From assembly GCF_030272615.1 (NCBI RefSeq), contig NC_081411.1, forward strand, positions 39,421,140 to 39,485,139: a stretch of 64,000 bases of DNA, in the 5' to 3' direction. The DNA comes from Cryptomeria japonica. Lineage: Eukaryota; Streptophyta; Pinopsida; Cupressales; Cupressaceae. How positions within the stretch are numbered: position 1 is the stretch's first letter; every line of letters begins with the position of its first letter. Shown here one piece after another: positions 11,854 through 22,505 of the stretch. Both the position numbers and the translations under genes were made by a program. Below the pieces are notes generated by a model that was not told where the DNA came from, made no database searches, and saw only the letters and a program-made list of their open reading frames with translations.

Positions 11854-12643
11854 TGTTAGGGGTCCCACAGATACTGAGAGGGGGGGGGGGTGAATCAGTA
11901 TCTGACTGGTAATTAGAATTTCTTAACCTAAAACATGCAGAACATAATATAGCAGTGTACCGGTATGCAAGAAATAATGCAATAAACAAAATCAAGTACA
12001 TCCACATGAAAAGTATACCATAACACAAGATTTTAACGAGGAAACCTGGTGTGGGAAAAACCTCAGTGGGATTTGTGACCCACAATATTCACTCACTGGC
12101 CAATAAGAGAATATTACTTACAATAGGGGCCTGCACATGCAAGAAGGCCAACTGCCTAAAGCTCACTGCTCAATGGGAAGTCTCACTGACTTACAATAAG
12201 GATTATACAAATCCAATATCTTGTACTACTTTACAATAGCATCTTTAATGCCAGATTCAATACCGGTTCCTGCTCTATTCTTTACATATACCCCTTGACC
12301 TATATTTCGCACATTAGGTTTGCCTAATATTTTCCTTAATGCTTCTACATCACATCACCTAAATGTCTACAATGATCTCTTTTATATATAAGAGTCATTT
12401 TACAATTTGCCAGGTCGGCTTACAATAATAAACAAAATATTATATAACAAAATCCTATCGGCCTCTGTGTCGGTATACTTCCTTTCTTCTGTGCCGGTGT
12501 CGGTGTCCTGAGTGCTAGTGTGGAGTGTGATCTGCTGATGCCTGTATAATGCCTTTGCCGATGCCATAGGATTGCAAGGTTGCCATCAATGACAAAACCT
12601 TCAATCACATACAATGTCTCATTGGAGTGTGCATATGCCAACA
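11854..12643 (-). repeat. E1 3' LTR
   Basis: 790 bp, with an 11-G run at 11880-11890 followed by tgaatca. The segment gttgccatcaatgacaaa (12579-12596) pairs with sequence across the LTR boundary (12653-12670). Confidence 0.93.
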
Positions 12644-12966
12644 ATCTCCCCCTTTGGCATTGATGGCAACACTCATGAGAAATTTCAAAAAGTATCCAAA
12701 AAAAAAGTAGTCAAAAAATGTTACCAAAAATGTGTGTGCTCCCCTTGAGCATATGATTCCTGTGATTTGAATTTTCTCATCCCACTACTCCCCCTTTGGC
12801 ATCAATGACAAAGGTTGTCAAGATGTCAGTAGAGTTTGTGGTTTCAACCTTGTAGTTGGGTAGTTATAATTTGAAAAAGGTCTCCCAAAATCAAGTTTAT
12901 ACTATCCATAAACTTTTTGCTATCCTTTATTGTTGTCTTTGTTCTCTTCACTGTACCGGTGAGATG

Positions 12967-15900
12967 CTACAAATGCTCTGTCGGTGTTTTGCTTCCCTGT
13001 ATTAATGCCTCAGAAATTTCCTTCCGCAAAGATGCTAGATGGTCCAATCTTGGACTTAGTTTAGATCTCAAATGTTTTGCCTTACTTATTATTCTTTCTT
13101 TCTCTCTTTCCAATTTGAGTAGTTCTTCCTCAAAATTTGTTATCTTCTCTTCAAAAACTGATAGTGTATCAGGTGAGTTGACAAAGTTATCTGCAAGTTT
13201 ATTGATCTCATCTTGTACCTTGCTCATTTTCTTGTCTATATCTATAGTCAAAAAGTTTGTTTTACAGGTATCTTTATACAGATTTTTGTATTCTTTCAAC
13301 AAATTACATAGTTCCAGTAGAAGTGTGTCAAAATCTCTATTACACTTCTTTATTTCCTCATCAAAGAATTTCTGTTTTTCAATTTCTACCTTATCCTTCA
13401 CTGAATCTTCCTTTATTTTCTTAATGTTTTCTGAAATATATTTACACAATGTATCCAATTGTCCTAAAGAATCTTTGTTGTCTATATTACAATTGGGAGC
13501 AATTACCTTCAAAATTGGTATGGAATCATCAATTGCTTTGTAAGCTTGTGAGCTGTAGTCGGTTATTTTCTTGATAGAATCTAATAACACCTTAGTCAAA
13601 TTTGTTGATTTATATCCTGATGATGATCCAACAATCTGAGTACCGGTGGAAGTAACCAAGCTTGTACTGACCTCTGGTAGGTCTGTTTGTGTCTGCATTT
13701 CTTTAAGCACTGGTTTTCCTACTTCACTAGTTGCCGGTGGCACTGTTTCCTTATGTACCTGTTTTGATTGTTGTTGTTCCGGAGCCTTTAGCTCTGTTTG
13801 TTTCTCAGTATGTTGCATTGCCTCAATTTGTGTCTCAGTCTCTACCTTTTGCTCTTTATTTTCTACCGGTTTATCTGTTTCCCCTTCTACTAGAGGCTCA
13901 CTAGCCATATCTGACTTATTAGTTGTATCTTTGTCTACTATTATGTTGATCTTCTGAGTATCAACATTCACAATATATAGGACTTCAGGATTAGGATTAT
14001 TATCCTCTACATCCATACTCTCGGCTGTCGGTTGATCTTCAGTAGTTGTTGATTTTACTGGTGGAGTATTTAAAGAAGGTGGGGGTAAGTTGTCTCTAAC
14101 CTTGATACTTGGTGGTCCACCAACTTTACCTTTCCCCTTGTCTCTATCTTTCTGATATACTTTTATAGGTTTTGGGTTCCTGTACTCTTCTTGTTTTTCT
14201 TTCTCAACAAGGAATATATCCCATCCATCTTCTGTTTCCTTTGTTACTTCATTAACTCTTCTTGCCATTAGTGAAACATGCTAGTGTGCAGTAGAGAATA
14301 CTGACCGGTTGGCCTTTGCAATCAAATCATCAATTTCTTGTGGAGAGTTTACCGGATATACAACAAGTAACTTTTCAGTTTTTATTTTCTTATCTAATTC
14401 TATCACTGCCTGTCTTCTTGCTTCTAGTCTTTTGAATAATTCATTAGGAATTTCATTGACTACTTCCATCAAAAATCTCTTGTACATATCCATGTGCAAT
14501 ATAACACTATTTTCAACTTGTTCTTTCTCATCAGCTGTTAGAGTGTCATATATTTTCTCTATGTTCTTCAATTTACCTTCCTCTGTGATTTCATTCAGTA
14601 GTATATCAAGAGGAGCCAAGTCTTTGTTTGTCCTTTTCTTCTTTTTGGGTGTCAGTTTCTTCTTTGGTGTGGCCTTTCTAACCGGAGATCTCACTGCTTG
14701 TTGCTTTTGCCTTGTCCTCCTAGGTGAAGGTGTGCTTGCCGGTGAGGGGTCTCTTTTCCTTACAACTCTTTTGAAAGTTGTAGGCATGTTACTTCCTGAA
14801 GAAGTACCTACCGGTGATAGGTGAGTTTCAGGCTGTGGAACTGCTAACTCATCCTCTGTTATGCTGTTTTTCTTCAATACATCTTCCTTAATGGCTTTTT
14901 CTTGTCTGGACCCTTTCCTTACAACTGCCTCAACCTTTTTCACCCTTTTCTTTGATTGAATTTGGCTTTCTATGGTTTTAGCACTACCAATTACTTCTTC
15001 TTTTGGTTCTTTAGGGGCTTCCAGAAGTGTTTTGGCATATGTTTCAACTATGTGATCATCTATTTCATAGCCCATCTTGGTTACCCAATCTATCCTTAGG
15101 ATGACCGCTTCCATCCATATTTCATCTTTCTTGATGACAAAGCATATATCATCTTTGTATTTGTCTACAATCTTCTGTGATAACCTTACTCTTTTCTTCA
15201 TTTTGGCTTTTAATGCTTGGAAAAAGTCATTAATATTGTTTTCCTTGTTCTCACCCATGTTATTGAATAGTTCAGTCAATTGTTTGCCTACCGGTATGTC
15301 ATATCCAAGTTCTTTGTAACCTATGTTGGGAACCTATTTTGTTATGTGTAGCATTAGGCATACTAACAAATTTCCAAATCTGAAAGTTCCTTTCTTGTCC
15401 TTCTTGATCTTTCCAAGGTTGTCAATTAATTCATCCTTTAACCATTCACATATGTCAATTTTTGCATTATCTGTGACCATGTCATAAGCACTCTTAATGC
15501 ATAAGCTTGAAACTGAATTGAGTCTATTAGCATTAGTAGCTTTATACCCTAATATCATACTGATGAATCTCACATTGATATCTTTTACATCATTAACCCT
15601 TAGAGAACTCTTGTCAAATGTTGCACCAGTTAGGTTTATAACTAGGTCATTGGAAACCTTCTTGGTTTTATCTGGTCTTTTACCGGTGGTCGGTAATCCT
15701 GTGAGAGCTTTCACAGCTTCCTTGGTGATCTTGTGGATTGCATCTAACCAGAAAAATTCTCCATGTACCCTGCTTAAAACTATCCTAATCATATCCTTTG
15801 GAAATTTAGGAATGCTAAGGATCTCTGTAAATCCTAGGGTCTCAATGATCTTGTGTTCATCCTTTATATTGCCGGTATTATCACATATCACGGTTTTATA

Positions 15901-16122
15901 CATGGTTTTAATTTCCTCATCTCCTAACTCTTCGATGTTGCAGTGGATGTACATTCTGGGGTCTTCAGCATAAACAACTCCCTTAGGAATTTGAGAAAAA
16001 GCACCTAAGGTATCATACTTCTTTGCTATCTTGGGAACTAACTGAAATACGGGCCTAGGTCTTTTTATTACTTCAACAATAGTAAGGATTGCTATGTATT
16101 CAATTGCAGAGGTGGATGCCAT
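12967..16122 (-). CDS. E1 long ORF of unknown function (about 1,050 codons, two in-frame TAGs)
   Basis: Three open stretches, 16122-15334, 15279-14281 and 14268-12967, lie in the same frame. They are separated only by a TAG after LMLHITK and another after SVFSTAH, so they are best read as one frame of 1,052 codons. The N-terminal part holds a block around EFFWLDAIHKITKEAVKALTG. The middle part has FFQALKAKMKKRVRL and a Lys/Arg-rich segment with many Pro and Ser residues. The C-terminal third is a Lys/Glu-rich coiled coil. All three parts have homologues in E2. There are no pol motifs (no DSG protease, no FVDD, no integrase HHCC), and I do not recognise the family. A chaperone, nucleic-acid-binding or host-derived role is open. 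Translation would need the stops to be read through, or this copy is newly inactivated. Confidence 0.8.
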
Positions 16123-16260
16123 GATTAAATACCTTTTACTACCTTAGATGGATGATTGCTTGGAGTGTGCTTGCTTCTTGCTCGAAATGCCTTAGCTCAG
16201 AGTCTTCGTGCTCTTAGAAAATTTGAAGTCTCGGTGAAATGAAATGGAGCCAAAACCTTA

Positions 16261-16268
16261 ATTTTATA
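16261..16268 (-). promoter_or_regulatory. possible internal TATA box upstream of the E1 long ORF
   Basis: The minus strand reads TATAAAAT about 140 bp upstream of the ATG at 16122, in the 300-bp gap between gag and the long ORF. This spacing would suit a separate transcript for the long ORF with a leader of about 100 nt. It is a motif match only. Confidence 0.4.
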
Positions 16269-16423
16269 GTGTCTTTTCGCCATCTACCACATTAATTGCA
16301 TGCTGGTTAAGTATTCACCTAACATTGTTTGCCGGTAATAGGTAATTTCCAACTTCTAATCTCTAACTGAGGGAATAATAGCACATGTGTCATTAGATTG
16401 CTAAACCCTCAAGGAAATTTTCT

Positions 16424-17581
16424 TCAATTAGATGAAGAACTTCCTGCCAGTGGAGCACTGCTCTGCCCTTTTAGTGAAGCATCACTCTGTCCTGTCGGTG
16501 AAGCATTGGTTTGTTCTATCGGTGGAGGAGTATTCCCAATATTTAGATCAGCTTTCCAAATCCATTGGTTTGAGAATTCTTGCTTAACCTCTTCAAATTT
16601 TTCTTTACCTTTCAAGCTAGAACTTTTGTTGTCTACCGGTGTTCCTTTACTTCTACAGAATTTAGCAATATGCCCAATCCTGTTACATGCATAACAAGTT
16701 ACATTATTTTTCTGAATAGCTTTCCCATAACCTATGCCGGTTTGTGTTCTGCATTGATTAGATAAATGTCCAAATCTTCCACAAACATAACATCTCACAT
16801 TCATTCTATAGTTTTCAGAGTTGTGACCAACTTTGTTGCATTTAGAACATTGACTGGTAGGTGTGTTGATATTTTGATAATTTCTAGATCTACATTCATT
16901 TGCTCTATGACCATTCTTATTACAGTTAAAGTATTTTCCATTGAATTTGTAAGCATTAGGTTGTCTTATTGGTTTGCTGTGATCCTGAGTATTTGCAGTA
17001 TCGGAGCTTTCACCAACTTCAAAGCCAATTCCAGAAGTGTCACCTTTAGGTTTTTGATTCTTCAGCAAGGTGCCAAGTTCCTCTGAGCTTTTCTTGAATT
17101 TTTCTTTGTGTTGATTTGCAGTTTCCAGTTCTCTTTCCAAGATTTCTTTTTGTCTCATCAGTTCATTTGAGTCATTCTGAGTATGCATCAGATCTGTCTT
17201 GAACATGTCATTTTCATAGCTAAGTCTTGTGTTCTCATTTGCTACATCACTTAGTCTTCTGGTCAATTCTTCTTCATTCTTCTTCCTATCCTCAATTTCT
17301 TTGCAAAATCTCATAGTCATATCCCACATTTCATTTTTTGTTGTCATGATCTCTTGTTTCAATTTTCTTATCATATCATTGAGTGATTCTTTTTCATCAT
17401 TCTCATTTTGCATTTTTTCACAAAGTTCTCTTCTCTTATTTCTTGCAACAGTAAAATTTTCTTGAAGTGCCTGAATGATATCCCGAGATGCCCTTAAATC
17501 ATCTTCTAATCTGATATTTTTCAATTTTTTTGCATCATAGTCTGTAAGAGCTCCTTCAAGTTGCTTCATCAGATTTTCCAT
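16424..17581 (-). CDS. E1 gag-like protein: coiled coil plus four zinc-knuckle units
   Basis: The first ATG is at 17581 (385 aa); the frame is open upstream to the primer-binding site but without an ATG. Residues about 1-190 are a strongly charged coiled coil. The C-terminal half has four CX2CX4HX4C-type units. The first reads YFNCNKNGHRANEC with Tyr in place of the first Cys. The second, CSKCNKVGHNSENY, ends in Tyr instead of Cys. The third (CYVCGRFGHLSNQC) and fourth (CYACNRIGHIAKFC) are complete. In retrotransposon gags such knuckles bind the packaged RNA. Its place just after the primer-binding site is that of gag, but there is no UBN2-type capsid domain like the one in E3 and E4. Confidence 0.85.
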   Translation of the reverse strand: MENLMKQLEGALTDYDAKKLKNIRLEDDLRASRDIIQALQENFTVARNKRRELCEKMQNENDEKESLNDMIRKLKQEIMTTKNEMWDMTMRFCKEIEDRKKNEEELTRRLSDVANENTRLSYENDMFKTDLMHTQNDSNELMRQKEILERELETANQHKEKFKKSSEELGTLLKNQKPKGDTSGIGFEVGESSDTANTQDHSKPIRQPNAYKFNGKYFNCNKNGHRANECRSRNYQNINTPTSQCSKCNKVGHNSENYRMNVRCYVCGRFGHLSNQCRTQTGIGYGKAIQKNNVTCYACNRIGHIAKFCRSKGTPVDNKSSSLKGKEKFEEVKQEFSNQWIWKADLNIGNTPPPIEQTNASPTGQSDASLKGQSSAPLAGSSSSN

Positions 17582-17638
17582 CTTTACCAGTGTCAAGATC
17601 TTCCTGAAGCTGTTAGGCTTCTGAAAATAGAGGACCAA

Positions 17639-17650
17639 GCTCTGATACCA
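17639..17650 (-). other. E1 primer-binding site (initiator tRNA-Met)
   Basis: The minus strand reads TGGTATCAGAGC two bases after the end of the 5' LTR. This is the standard complement of the plant initiator tRNA-Met 3' end. Confidence 0.95.
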
Positions 17651-17652
17651 AT

Positions 17653-18447
17653 TGTTAGGGGTCCCACAGATACTGAGAGGGGGGGGGGGGGGGGTGAATC
17701 AATATCTGACCAGTAATTAGAATTTCTTAACGTAAAACATGTAGAACATAATATAATAGTGTACCGGTATGCAAGAAATAATGCAATAAACAAAATCAAG
17801 TACATCCACATGAAAAGTATACCATAACACAAGATTTTAATGAGGAAACCCAGTGTGGGAAAAACCTTGGTGGGATTTGTGACCCACAATATTCACTCAC
17901 TGACCAATAAGAGAATATTACTTACAATAGCGGCCTGCACATGCAGGAAGGCCAACTGCCTAGAGCTCACTGCTCAATGGGAAGTCTCACTGACTTACAA
18001 TAAGGATTATACAAATCCAATATCTTGTACTGCTTTACAATGGCATCTTCAATGCCAGATTCAGTACCGGTTCCTGCTCTGTTCTTTACATATACCCCTT
18101 GACCTATATTTCGCACATTAGGTCTGCCTAATATTTTCCTTAATGCTTCTACATCACATCACCTAAATGTCTACAATGATCTCTTTTATATATAAGAGTC
18201 ATTTTACAATTTGCCAGGTCGGCTTAAAATAATAAACAAAATATTATATAACAAAATCCTGTCGGCCTCTATGCCAGTTTACTTCCTTTCTTCTGTGCCA
18301 GTGCCAGTGTCCTGAGTACTAGTGTGGAGTGTGATCTGCTGATGCCGGTATAATACCTTTGCCGATGCCATAGGATTGCAAGGTTGCCATCAATGACAAA
18401 ACCTTCAATCACATACAATGTCTCATTGGAGTGTGCATATGACAACA
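17653..18447 (-). repeat. E1 5' LTR
   Basis: 795 bp and nearly identical to 11854-12643. The largest difference is the G run, 16 long here (17679-17694) against 11 in the other LTR. It is followed by the TCATA target duplication. Confidence 0.95.
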
Positions 18448-18452
18448 TCATA

Positions 18453-18853
18453 CCACACACCAATAAGATCTTCTGTACTAGTCTTATATATCCGCAATCA
18501 TAAAATAATCATTTATCACGTCAGCCTAATGATGTAACGTGTAGTCATGAGTCGACTTGACTAGATCACCAAAAGTAAATGCAGATCACCAAAATGATAA
18601 TAAAATGATGTCTCTATGTTGGCCCAATCATTCCATGCATGATTCATAACACCACAATCACTAGAAAGATTTCAGACTAAAAATGCTCTACTCAACCTGA
18701 AATACTAGTTAACTGGCTACCGGTTGACATTTGCTTCCAGATATCAAGATCCATGATGACCAGATAGGAATTTCAAGAAGGGTTTCCATCAATGACAACA
18801 CTAAACCACTAATCAAGAATTGATATCTACCGGATGAGTGTCAATTTCCAACA
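18453..18853 (-). repeat. E2 left LTR, part 2
   Basis: Continues E2 LTR homology after E1 and its duplicated TCATA. It ends in CCAACA and is followed by the minus-strand polypurine tract (atctctccctttgg on plus) at 18854. Confidence 0.9.
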
Positions 18854-19226
18854 ATCTCTCCCTTTGGCATTGACGACAACGATCGTGAAAAATGACTAAG
18901 TGTTGAAAATCTATACACCAGATCAAAATTGCTAAGGCTCTGCCTTAGACAAAGAATTTTGTAACCTATAACATGCTTTGTACATTACACTTCTTCTACT
19001 ATACATTTTTCACATTTACTCTCCCCCTTTGATAACAATGGCAAAAATGGGGTGATGTCCAAAACTTAAATATAGAGATATCTACTAGAGACTTTACAAG
19101 TATTTGAATATATCAGCAAAAACAGTCATCAAAAATATTAAGTGAGTGTCTCACCCACTCTTCAAGTTATCCAAAACTATAATGAATGCACTGAAAACAT
19201 ATGCATGAGTCTCTACATCCTTTAGT

Positions 19227-20570
19227 TCAGATGGAACATGTAGCCTTCATACAATCAACCTTATTTCTTAACATGGTGTCCAGCTGGGGGGCAATCAAAT
19301 TCCGGAGTTCACCAATTATCATAAAATTTTTGTCCTTATTTGCATTAAGGCTTGAGATCTGATCATTAAGAGCCATTATTTTCCCTTCTACAATGCTAGT
19401 TAGGGATACATTAAGATCAAAATACTGTGAAATACCAACAAGTTTACCTTGGCAAACACTTATTTGCTTGTCTATATCTATTGTGGAATTTGGAAAAATG
19501 AGACAAGAATTATATATCTTACTGCCTTTAGCCAATGTATCTAAAATAGTCAGCACACCTTTATTCAATCTTACTCTATAATCTTCTATCATTTTCTGAA
19601 ATCTGTGCATTCTTACTTCCTTGAATTTATCCAATACTCACTTAGTAGTAGACTTCTACAAAGAATCAAAATTGGTATTTACATTGTTAATCAACTATGG
19701 TAATTTATCAAAGGGGATAGACATGGGATCTAGTTGCACACTCGGAACCATCTTCTACAACACATCAACAAACATCAAAATAATCTTTTTGTCTTTGGAC
19801 TCTGATATGATCAGATCCTGACTGGCCTGAGTTTGCACAACTACTGCAAGCATCAACTTTTAAGAAGGAAACATTTGTCCAAGATCTTGAGGACCATCAA
19901 GCCTGCTAGAGATCTGGGGTAGGATCATTATGACTGGAGGAGTGTCAATTTCTAGATTAATAACTCCCTTCCCTTTATCTTCCTTTGCATCTTGCACCTC
20001 TGACTTCTTAGACTCCGTCACCTCAACATCATTCCCTTTATCCTGTGCACTGATGTTGCCACTTGGTGTAGTATCATCCTTTTGAATCTCAAGAACTTCT
20101 CTAGCATTATCTACCACCAGAGGATTTGTACTTATCTTAGCATCAAGTGTTGCATTTCCTTGGTCTTCTGGATGCTCCTTGGTCAGAGTTTCATCCTTTA
20201 GATCACCAGAGAAACCTTCCTTTATTTCCAGTTTGGAAGTCTAAATTGCATCACTGTACAAGGAGTTGTTTTGCATGATTTTTCTCCAAATATCCTCAAT
20301 TTCCTTCCTCACCTCTTCAAACCTACCAATCATCAACCTGTTCACCATGTTTCTACTTCTGAATTCCTTCTTATTTTCATCCTCAATGAGTCGTTTGGCT
20401 TCATCTTGGGAGATACAAGTGCAAACATTAATCAATTCTCTTTCCTTCATTTCCTTATCTATTTTGCTAGTAGTCAATCTCCTCATATCAATAATTTTTT
20501 ATAGATATTTAGGGATGCTCCACTCCAGTTCAATCAAAGTTTTGCTAAAGTTATGCAAATAGAGAATAAC
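19227..20570 (-). pseudogene. E2 long ORF, C-terminal part (broken)
   Basis: Fragments at 19227-19634, 19860-20117 and 20241-20486 match the C-terminal third of the E1 long ORF. Examples are TIDIDKQISVCQGKL against TIDIDKKMSKVQDEI, and LIAPQLD against KLSPRLD. The Pro-rich segment with TPPV is also shared. Stops and frameshifts break the frame. The sequence runs to the E3 insertion at 20570 and resumes beyond it at 29250. Confidence 0.75.
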
Positions 20571-22066
20571 TGATAGTTCTGATACTTAGTATAAGTACAG
20601 ATCCAATAGCCAACAAGATGAGAGGGGGGGGGGGGTGAATCATACAAAATTAATCATCAATGAAAACATCAGATTCAACCTCAGTAACATATATCAATCA
20701 TAGAATAAAATTGTCAAACATGCAAACTCAAAAACATATGAACTATATAAACCTCATAACACCAGATTTAACGTGGAAACCCAAATAGGGAAAAACCACT
20801 GTGGGATTTCGGACCCACTAAGAAATATACTCTTCTAGAGTATGCTTGGTTAAAAGCCAATCCTATTAAAGATTACAAAACACATTGCTAGATGTGACCC
20901 AGTTAAGGGATTTCCCTCAGATCTGTTAGGATCTTCACTTTGTTAGAAGTGACCTTGTCAAAGGATTTCAAACACTCATTTAGAATGTCACCTTGTTAGA
21001 GGATTTACTTATAAGACTGTTAAGTCCACTCGGTTAAGAGATTTCTTGTTACTTTCACAAGCTAATAGTAATACAATCTATCTGCAACTTTACATCTAAA
21101 ATGCTAAAGCAGATTCTTATTTGTTCAATCACAATCTAGACATAGAACTAATCTTGTCTATCTGCTGGGCATCAATACTCTATTATTCCAATAGACCTTC
21201 AAGCTTCTATGCTCAGTGATCACTATGTAGCATCCCTGTGCATACACTTGCCCGCATACATTGTTTATCAATAGTTCCTTGTTTATAAACAATCTTCTAA
21301 CCGCTTAATCTCCTTGATCACATTTCCCATGATCAATCATAGCCATCAGATCTTTAATCTTGTCCAGGGTCATTGTATCTTACAATCTGAAAAATGTTTT
21401 ACCCTACCTTGGAACTTGCACAATCATCTTGGAACTTGTGTTAGGGTAATGTGGTTCAATATGAGCTATAGATCTTCTTGCCGACTTTCCATTGCCTTAG
21501 ATTTGTTAACAAACTTCTTCCACGGCTTGCCAATCATTGATCCACTCCAGCTCATTAGCTTCTTTCATTAAATATCAAATGTAAACATTTAATGCATTCT
21601 GTTATAGCTCGGTTACAACTTGGTGAATACTAAACTTTACTCGGTAGACATACTGTCTTCATTAACCATCTGCGATAACCTTAGGGTTTACCAAATAGGT
21701 TCCTTAGGGTTTACCGACTAGGTTCTTTGGCTGATATCATTGTGTAGTATTAACCTTGACATTTTACAATATATGTATGATGTTAAAAAAATCTAAAACA
21801 TCAAGATCTCATCATTGTCTGACTTGGTAGAGTTGCCCATTGAATAACTTATTCCCTTATTCATCATATTCTTTCCCGTGTCTTTACCGACTTCTTTATG
21901 ATCTTCATATCATGTTTCTTAAGATATGGCAACATCATACTGAATTAGAAAATCAATTTCTTGACATCAATGACAAAATAATAATATCAAGACAGTAAAA
22001 CATCTTTAATCAGTTATGTCCATAATCATCAACAACCTTCTCAATATCCTTGTTATATTGCTAACA
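20571..22066 (-). repeat. E3 3' LTR
   Basis: 1,496 bp with a 12-G run at 20624-20635 before tgaatca. It contains the shared LTR module gggaaaaaccactgtggg near 20789. Confidence 0.95.
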
Positions 22067-22090
22067 ATCTCCCCCTTTGGCATTGATGGA
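22067..22090 (-). promoter_or_regulatory. E3 polypurine tract and downstream PPT-like copies
   Basis: The minus strand reads CCAAAGGGGGAGATT directly before the 3' LTR, the second-strand primer site. Similar purine runs recur about 80-180 bp further in (near 22150 and 22205-22250). All five LTR elements in minus orientation share this arrangement. Confidence 0.8.
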
Positions 22091-22505
22091 AAACCAATTG
22101 ATTTGATCATTAAGAATTCAAATTGCTGTGATTCTGAAATGCTAAAATGCTCTCCCCCATACATCAAACTTCTCTTCTGGTTTTCTCTCAATCTTCTCTG
22201 GTCTTCTCCTCCGTTAGTCTTCTCCCCCTTGGGTAGTCTTCTCCCCCTTTGACAACAATGCCAAAAAGAAAAGAACTTAAAACATAAGTTGGTTTTGTAA
22301 GAAGTTATTCCCTACTGTTGTGTATTAACTAAGTCTCGGTCAGAGCATTTGTTTACAATTCCTATCCCCTGTATCATTGTCTGTATTATCTCAATATTGT
22401 TCCAGTACACTTTCAGAAAAACATTCTTAAAGTGTATCACTCCAGCATCAGCTCCCTAAAAGATATTCAATAGATTCATCGAAGTGATGCTTTCATCGAA
22501 CTTGG

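Larger units (their letters stand above)
11854..18447 (-). mobile_element. E1: complete non-autonomous LTR retrotransposon nested in the E2 LTR
   Basis: The LTRs at 11854-12643 and 17653-18447 begin TGTTAGGGGTCCCACAG and end CAACA. They differ at only a few percent of positions, so the insertion is recent relative to its host. The exact 5-bp target duplication TCATA flanks it at 11849-11853 and 18448-18452. The primer-binding site is gctctgatacca (17639-17650) and the polypurine tract starts at 12644. Coding content in minus orientation is a gag with zinc knuckles and then a long frame of unknown function. No protease, integrase, reverse transcriptase or RNase H motif is seen, so the element must be mobilised in trans. 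Confidence 0.95.

Noticed and set aside
12917-15973. Plus-strand open frames of 80-208 codons within E1
   Set aside because: They lie opposite the Lys/Glu-rich long ORF and read as Phe/Leu/Ser-rich shadows.
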